A stretch of 38,275 bases of DNA. Source: an uncultured Methanobacteriaceae archaeon (GTDB lineage: Archaea; Methanobacteriota; Methanobacteria; Methanobacteriales; Methanobacteriaceae). Made by a program: the position numbers and the translations under genes. Numbering within the stretch: the stretch's first letter is position 1; every line of letters starts with the position of its first letter. The notes beneath the pieces are model-generated. The model saw only the letters and a list, made by a program, of their open reading frames with translations. It was not told the DNA's origin and did no database searches. Below are positions 32,895 through 38,275 of this stretch, piece by piece. The stretch is taken from the NCBI GenBank assembly GCA_947259185.1, contig CAMYKT010000018.1, forward strand, positions 1-38,275, given 5' to 3'.

Positions 32895-33206
32895 TCTATC
32901 CCTCTGTAAGAAATTCTGGATGAATCAATTAGAAAATATTTTATCCATCATATTATTAAAAATTATAGCCAATAAACAAGACTATGCCTTTTCAGTCTAA
33001 TTTTTATGATGCTAACCTAATCTAATATAATTTATGGTCTTATCGATATTAATATCTTTTCAAATTCAATCTTTATATTGAAAAATACTCTTAAAATATG
33101 AATATTATACTAATTTCAGACATTTTTTCAAGGTTTTTGTACATGAATTTGCTTAAAAAAGCGCTGGAAATTTTTTTATGTTGAGTTTAAACATATATGG
33201 CCATTT
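32895..33206. other. AT-rich gap between uvrC and the response regulator
   Basis: 312 bases between the end of uvrC and the start of the response-regulator gene, both on the minus strand. It should hold the regulator promoter and the uvrC terminator. I see several AT-rich stretches but no clear hairpin, repeat or small gene. Confidence 0.5.
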
Positions 33207-34979
33207 TTATTTATTGCTGTGGGGGTGAAAATGATAATATATATTCTCCGCCACCTGGCGATTTAGGCCTTTAACTTCCATTATTTCTTCCAGGCTTGCT
33301 TTTTTTATTTTTTCCACATCTTTAAAATGCCTCATCAAATTCATTTTTCTTTTAGAACCCACTCCTTTAATATCATCCAGGGGTGAATGCTCTAATTCTT
33401 TAGAACGAAGTTTACGGTGATATGAAACGGCAAAGCGGTGGGCTTCATCTCGAATGCGCTGCAATAAAAAGAGGGCTTCTGAATTACGGGGTAAAATCAA
33501 GGGTTCAGCAGTCTGAGGTATGAATACATGTTCAAATTCCTTAGCCAGTCCAATTACAGGTATATGGACTAATTCCAGTGATTTTAATGCGTTAAGTGCT
33601 ACTTTTAATTGTCCCTTTCCTCCATCCACCAGTATTAAATCAGGGGGTGATTCTCCATCTTCTATAATTTTCTGGTAGCGCCGGGTAATCAATTCCTGCA
33701 TCATACCATAATCATCAGGACCAGGAGTCTTTAGTTTATAACGTCTGTATTTTCCCTTACGGGGTTTAGCATCCTGAAACTGTACCATGGATCCTACTGC
33801 TGATTTACCTGCAATATTGGAAACATCAAAACCCTCAATAATATGGGGCATGTGGGGCAGTTTTAAATATTTTTTCAAGTCAATTAAAGCATTTTTAACC
33901 TGTTTTTCCTGATTTCTTATAACAGAAGCATTTTTAGATGCCATCTGCAGGAGGCGGTACTTATGTCCCTTCTGAGGAATGGTTACTTTTATAGCAGCAC
34001 CTCTTAAATCAGATAACCATTCTCTGATTATTTTTTGATCCGGTACCGGGTACTGAATAATGATTTCTCCAGGGATATAGCGGGGATTGGCATAGTACTG
34101 CTTGATAAAGGCAGCTAATATCTCTTCTGATGATGAATTTTCCACACCAGCCATAAGAAAATCATCTTTACCCATTATCTTACCTTCTCTTACTGAAAAA
34201 ACAACCATGACTGCCATTTTCTTATCAATAGAACCGGCAATAATATCCTGATCCAGCTCGTTAGTAAAGGCCACAAACTGGCGCTCCATCACATCTTTTA
34301 TGGCATTAATCTGATCCCTTAATACACCGGCTTTTTCAAATTCATGGCTTATAGCAGCTTCTTTCATTTCTTTATTTAAAGAGCTTATTATCAGGGAGTA
34401 TTTTCCCTGGAAAAAAAGATCTATACTTTCAATTATTTTTTGATAGTCCTCCCGGGATATACCTTCAGCACAGGGAGCATAACATAGATCAATTTGACTG
34501 TTAAGGCAGGGACCATCCATTTTTTTACAGTCTCTAACCTTGAACAAGGCTTTTATAAATTTAAGAGTTTTCCGAACAGATCCCACATCGGTAAAGGGAC
34601 CGAAGTAGTGGGATCCATCACTGGATATGCTCCGGGTGATGAGGATGCGGGGGTAATTTTCCCGGGTAATCTTAATATAAGGGTAGCGTTTATCATCCTT
34701 TAACCGTACATTATACTGGGGACGGTGCCTTTTAATTAAGGTAGCCTCTAAGATAAGTGCTTCTTTTTCCGTATCAGTAATTATATATTCCAGACTATGG
34801 AATTGATTCATTAAAACCCGGGTTTTAGGAGAATCCAGATCCTCTTTAAAATATGATTTAACCCTTTTTTTCAGGGATACTGATTTACCCACATAAATTA
34901 CTTCATCCCGGGCATTTTTCATGATATAAACCCCGGTTTTATCTGGTAAATCATCTGCAGAATCAACTTTGGTGGACAA
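33207..34979 (-). CDS. uvrC: Excinuclease ABC subunit C
   Basis: 590 residues from TTG 34979, preceded by GAGGTATAATATC; the TTG at 34994 would overlap that site. GIY-YIG nuclease at the N terminus (KTGVYIMKNARDEVIYVGKS), a Cys-containing linker (RDCKKMDGPC, DLCYAPC), a UVR motif that contacts UvrB (ALRDQINAIKDVMERQ), an RNase H-like nuclease (GFDVSNIAGKSAVGSMV, LILVDGGKGQL) and C-terminal helix-hairpin-helix repeats (IKGVGSKRKMNLM, VKGLNRQVAENI). It makes both incisions in nucleotide excision repair. uvrB lies 1.8 kb away on the other strand. Bacterial-type uvr genes in a methanogen point to ancient transfer. Confidence 0.95.
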   Translation of the reverse strand: MSTKVDSADDLPDKTGVYIMKNARDEVIYVGKSVSLKKRVKSYFKEDLDSPKTRVLMNQFHSLEYIITDTEKEALILEATLIKRHRPQYNVRLKDDKRYPYIKITRENYPRILITRSISSDGSHYFGPFTDVGSVRKTLKFIKALFKVRDCKKMDGPCLNSQIDLCYAPCAEGISREDYQKIIESIDLFFQGKYSLIISSLNKEMKEAAISHEFEKAGVLRDQINAIKDVMERQFVAFTNELDQDIIAGSIDKKMAVMVVFSVREGKIMGKDDFLMAGVENSSSEEILAAFIKQYYANPRYIPGEIIIQYPVPDQKIIREWLSDLRGAAIKVTIPQKGHKYRLLQMASKNASVIRNQEKQVKNALIDLKKYLKLPHMPHIIEGFDVSNIAGKSAVGSMVQFQDAKPRKGKYRRYKLKTPGPDDYGMMQELITRRYQKIIEDGESPPDLILVDGGKGQLKVALNALKSLELVHIPVIGLAKEFEHVFIPQTAEPLILPRNSEALFLLQRIRDEAHRFAVSYHRKLRSKELEHSPLDDIKGVGSKRKMNLMRHFKDVEKIKKASLEEIMEVKGLNRQVAENIYYHFHPHSNK

Positions 34980-35249
34980 GATATTATACCTCAAAATATT
35001 TATAAAATAATAAAAATATATTTAAAAATATTATTAACCGGCTTTATAAATTATTTATATTTAATATAGTTTATAACCAATTTAACTCTTAATTTTTTTT
35101 ATCACCCTTAAACCATATTTTCCATAGAATTCCTAATATAAGCATTTTACAAGTTTTCCGGAGTAGAATCTCTTATAACCCTATTTTATAAAGATATATA
35201 ACATGAGAATTCTATAAAAATTGTAAACTACTATTAAGGAGGATTATAT

Positions 35250-35285
35250 TTGGAATTCAAAAAAATACAGGAGAATAGGATATGA
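35250..35285 (+). other. Possible 11-codon leader frame coupled to the acyltransferase gene
   Basis: TTG 35250 follows a near-perfect AAGGAGGATTATAT ribosome site and codes for MEFKKIQENRI, ending in TGA that overlaps the next ATG (ATGA at 35282). The acyltransferase start has only a weaker AGGAGAATAGGAT of its own. This may be a short coupling leader. A TATA box TTTTATAAA at 35185-35193 fits a start site near 35215. Confidence 0.4.
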
Positions 35286-36370
35286 GATTATATTTTTTAG
35301 ATAATCTGCGCTGGATGATAATTATGCTTCTTTTTCCCTATCATACTCTATTGATGTATAATACCTTGGGGATTGATTACATTATAATGGTTAGTGGTAA
35401 CACATTTGCCACGGTTTTTATCTTATTATTTTCTAACTGGTTCATGCAACTATTATTTGCCATTGCTGGAATAAGCACATTTTACGCTCTAAAAAAAAGA
35501 AATAAAACGGAATATCTTAAAGAAAGAGTGAGTAAACTTTTAATTCCAACCATAGCCGGAATAATATTCGTACTTCCGGTATGGGTCTATTACGGTTTTT
35601 TATACAATGGTTATACTGGAAATTTCCTCTCTTTCTGGTGGTACTTTTTAACTAACTGGCCAGCTTTTGCAGGAGATGCCTATGGTAGTGGAATTGGACC
35701 CTTATGGTTCCTGCTATACTTGTTTATAATTTCCCTGGTAGCTCTACCTATAATCTTAAAATATAGAAATGCTAACTGGAAATTACCTCTAGAAAAAATC
35801 AACATACCCCATATGTTACTCTTTATAATACCTCTGAGTATCGGGAGTTTTTTTCTTAACCTGGCCCCTGAAAAAAGTCTGGTTCAATTTTTCTTATTAT
35901 TCCTCTTTGGATATTTCTTATTATCTGATGAGGGCATTCAAAACAAGTTGGAAAAGCGCCGATGGCCTTTATTTATTACATTTATAGGTTTAACTGCTAT
36001 TTTAATTACTATCTACTTCCAGGCTGCAAACAACAATGTATCCCCGGATATATTCTCCATTCTATTCGAGGCATTCTATATCAATACCCTGGTACTGGTG
36101 GCTGTAATGAGCATTATGGGAATGGGTAAGCATTATCTTGAATTTAATAATTCAGCCACCCTTTATTTGGCAGCGGCTTCCTTTCCTATCTATATTTTCC
36201 ACATAGCCTGGATTAACATTGCCGCTTATTACATCATTGGCTTTATCCCTGGTGCTATTGCCTTGCAGATTGTGCTTATCATGGCCATTAGCCTGGTTAT
36301 GACCCTGCTAACCTATGAGATGGTAAGAAGAATCAAAATAGTCCGGTCACTTTTTGGAATCCGGGGTTAA
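35282..36370 (+). CDS. Membrane acyltransferase 3 family protein
   Basis: 362 residues with about ten membrane helices. The start FLDNLRWMIIMLLFPYHTLL is the family signature: the RW/H region, with His21 as probable catalytic base. GIGPLWFLLYLFI is the second conserved block. Such enzymes move acyl groups (often acetyl or succinyl) onto cell-surface sugars or lipids across the membrane. Target unknown. The gene stands alone between the divergent uvrC and uvrB, with a hairpin terminator after it. An 11-codon frame overlaps its start. Confidence 0.87.
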   Translation: MRLYFLDNLRWMIIMLLFPYHTLLMYNTLGIDYIIMVSGNTFATVFILLFSNWFMQLLFAIAGISTFYALKKRNKTEYLKERVSKLLIPTIAGIIFVLPVWVYYGFLYNGYTGNFLSFWWYFLTNWPAFAGDAYGSGIGPLWFLLYLFIISLVALPIILKYRNANWKLPLEKINIPHMLLFIIPLSIGSFFLNLAPEKSLVQFFLLFLFGYFLLSDEGIQNKLEKRRWPLFITFIGLTAILITIYFQAANNNVSPDIFSILFEAFYINTLVLVAVMSIMGMGKHYLEFNNSATLYLAAASFPIYIFHIAWINIAAYYIIGFIPGAIALQIVLIMAISLVMTLLTYEMVRRIKIVRSLFGIRG

Positions 36371-36393
36371 TAGCCCCTTTTTTATTTTATTTT
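36363..36393 (+). terminator. Hairpin terminator after the acyltransferase gene
   Basis: GGGG (36363-36366), a seven-base loop, CCCC (36374-36377), then a T-rich run. The stem begins inside the last codons of the gene. Confidence 0.65.
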
Positions 36394-36793
36394 GGAAAAA
36401 TTTATAATGCCCTTTTACTCCAGCAGAGTTTTACTTTTCAAATGCTCCTGGGAAAAACTAATCTGTAAGGCGAGGGACATTATATGAATAAAAGGTGATT
36501 TTAAATTTATTAAATGTTAAAAAAGGAGAATGTAAAGTTTATGGGTTTTTTGAGCTTTGTAAAGAAGGAAAATTACATTTTTAGAAAATCATAATTTTAT
36601 TGGGGCAAAGTTTTTATAGGATAAAGTGCAATTTTAGATAATAATATAAATTTAATTAATCAGCTATTTATCTTATTTTTCCAATAATCAAAAATCCATC
36701 CGGATAATATCATTTTCTTTTATAAACATTATTCCTATTATTGATAATCTTAGATTTAAATTAAATAACTGATTTTTTTTCGAGTGGTAATAT
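36371..36793 (+). other. 423-base gap upstream of uvrB; possible tiny frame only
   Basis: Very AT-rich and mostly without signal. The only candidate is a 26-codon frame at 36514-36594 (MLKKENVKFMGFLSFVKKEN, then YIFRKS), containing KKEN twice, with GGTGAT 14 bases upstream, which is rather far. I see no tRNA, repeat or operator of the sulfur regulon. The region should also hold the uvrB promoter. Confidence 0.35.
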
Positions 36794-38275
36794 ATGAAAA
36801 AATTTGAGCTTGCATCAGATTATAAACCTCTAGGGGATCAACCCAAAGCCATAGACTCCCTGGTATCTGGTTTTAATAAGGGATTCAAGGAGCAAACCCT
36901 GCTGGGGGTTACAGGCTCGGGTAAGACCTTTACCATGGCCAATGTAATTGAAAAACTGCAAAAACCCACCCTGGTTATATCCCATAACAAGACTCTGGCG
37001 GCCCAGCTGTATGAGGAATTCAAGGAGTTTTTTCCAGATAATGCGGTGGAATACTTTGTAAGTTACTATGATTACTATCAGCCTGAAGCATATGTCCCCC
37101 AGTCTGATACCTATATTGATAAGGAGTCCTCTATCAATGAAGAAATTGATAGAATGAGGCATTCCACCACCCAGTCCCTTTTATCCCGGGATGATGTGAT
37201 AGTGGTTTCCAGTGTATCCTGTATTTATGGTATAGGTGCACCGGAAGATTATGGAGAATTCATCTTATCTTTAAAAGTAGGGGATAATATCTCCCGGGAG
37301 GAAATCCTCTCCCAGCTGGTACATATGCAGTATGAGCGTAATGACATAGAATTTGATAGAGCACACTTCCGGGTTAGAGGTGATGTTATTGAAATTAACC
37401 CGGTACATGGTACTCAACCCTTACGTATAGAATTATTTGGAGATGAAATTGATTCCCTTTCTTTAATAGATCCTTTAAGGGGTAAAAAAATTGAAAACCT
37501 GGAACGAACCACTATTTTCCCTGCAAAGCACTTTGTTATAGCCGATGCAAAAATGGATAAAGCATTAAAAGATATAGAACAGGAACTAAAAGAAAGGTTA
37601 ACAGTTTTAAAATCACAAAACAAGCTGGTTGAAGCTCAAAGATTGGAACAGCGCACCAGATTTGACCTGGAAATGATGAAAGAAATGGGTTATTGCTCGG
37701 GGATTGAAAATTACTCCATGCATATGAGTGGAAGAAAATGGGGAGATACTCCCTACAGTCTCTTAAAATACTTCCCTTCAGACTTTTTAACTATCATAGA
37801 CGAGTCCCACGTAACTGTACCTCAAATAAGAGGTATGTATAATGGTGATCAGGCCCGTAAGTCCACACTGGTGGATTATGGTTTTAGACTGCCTTCTGCT
37901 CTGGAAAACCGTCCCCTGAAATTCGATGAATTTGAAAACCTGGTGGATAAAGTGGCCTATGTATCAGCCACACCATCTTCTTATGAACTCACCCGGAGCT
38001 TGAATGTGGTGGAACAAATAATCCGACCCACCGGCCTTCTGGATCCAGAAGTGATGGTAAGACCGGTAACTAATCAGGTGGATGATCTACTCCATGAAGT
38101 CCAGAAAAGGGTTAAAAAAAATCAGAGGGTACTGGTAACCACCCTTACCAAGCGTATGGCGGAAGATTTAACAGAATATTATGCTAAAATCGGCATAAAG
38201 GTACGCTACCTTCATTCTGAAATCAGCACCCTGGAGAGAATAGATATCATTGACGATCTGCGTAGAGGGGACTTC
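36794..38275 (+). CDS. uvrB: Excinuclease ABC subunit B (3' partial)
   Basis: 494 codons are visible; the frame is open to the right edge, so about a quarter of the usual 650-670 residues is missing. Walker A is GVTGSGKTFTMA. The damage-probing beta-hairpin region YYDYYQPEAYVPQSD is intact, as are helicase motifs IDESHV and VSATPSSYE. The protein loads on damaged DNA with UvrA and then recruits UvrC, whose gene is 1.8 kb upstream on the other strand. Start ATG 36794 has a GAGTGGTAAT site. It is a bacterial-type repair protein. Confidence 0.96.
   Translation, partial: MKKFELASDYKPLGDQPKAIDSLVSGFNKGFKEQTLLGVTGSGKTFTMANVIEKLQKPTLVISHNKTLAAQLYEEFKEFFPDNAVEYFVSYYDYYQPEAYVPQSDTYIDKESSINEEIDRMRHSTTQSLLSRDDVIVVSSVSCIYGIGAPEDYGEFILSLKVGDNISREEILSQLVHMQYERNDIEFDRAHFRVRGDVIEINPVHGTQPLRIELFGDEIDSLSLIDPLRGKKIENLERTTIFPAKHFVIADAKMDKALKDIEQELKERLTVLKSQNKLVEAQRLEQRTRFDLEMMKEMGYCSGIENYSMHMSGRKWGDTPYSLLKYFPSDFLTIIDESHVTVPQIRGMYNGDQARKSTLVDYGFRLPSALENRPLKFDEFENLVDKVAYVSATPSSYELTRSLNVVEQIIRPTGLLDPEVMVRPVTNQVDDLLHEVQKRVKKNQRVLVTTLTKRMAEDLTEYYAKIGIKVRYLHSEISTLERIDIIDDLRRGDF

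Noticed and set aside
36830..37162. Minus-strand frame opposite uvrB
   Set aside because: It is a shadow of the highly conserved UvrB coding sequence, with no ribosome site or recognisable domain.

Overview
The window is AT-rich archaeal DNA, almost certainly from a Methanobacterium-like member of the Methanobacteriales. Evidence: archaeal-type proteins throughout (Dph6-type PP-loop ligase, 4-phosphopantoate--beta-alanine ligase, UPF0200/UPF0201, archaeal apgM, class III signal peptides), GGTGAT/GTGAT Shine-Dalgarno sites, TATA boxes, and a conserved asnB - gatC - ACT - hom - apgM - pyrG block that I recall as typical of this order. No tRNA, rRNA, CRISPR or insertion sequence was recognised.

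Region 1 (1-10.5 kb) is an accessory sulfur locus. It holds the end of a NifX/NifB-C-like cofactor gene, a nitrogenase-like D-K-H set, a small exported protein with three Cys-Cys pairs, an SsuABC-like transporter, cysK-cysE, and two tandem XRE-type regulators. A palindromic operator (TATAACA-N2-TGTTATA) recurs in front of the D-K-H set, the transporter, cysK and the regulators. That ties them into one predicted regulon, different from the NrpR nitrogen regulon. With no nifE/nifN, nifI or anfG visible and cysteine-synthesis genes alongside, the best hypothesis is a nitrogenase-like C-S reductase (methylthio-alkane reductase type) for sulfur salvage in a methanogen. The D subunit carries an in-frame TGA exactly where NifD has Leu, 27 codons before the cofactor Cys.

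Region 2 (10.6-17.3 kb) is core amino-acid and nucleotide metabolism: asnB, gatC, an ACT protein, homoserine dehydrogenase, phosphoglycerate mutase, and CTP synthase (which probably uses a CTG start).

Region 3 (17.4-26.6 kb) is a type IV pilus-like surface system: an EppA-like prepilin peptidase, two canonical QxSxE pilins (one on the minus strand), and an operon of four pilin-like proteins including a 716-residue adhesin-like one, plus membrane proteins of unknown function.

Region 4 (26.6-38.3 kb) is housekeeping and signalling: Dph6-like ligase, UPF0201, UPF0200 kinase-like protein, CoA-pathway ligase, M42 aminopeptidase, a response regulator with a KaiC-like ATPase, uvrC, an acyltransferase, and the start of uvrB running off the window.

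Many start codons here were moved inward from the longest open frame, because the apparent upstream GTG is really part of a GTGAT ribosome-binding site.
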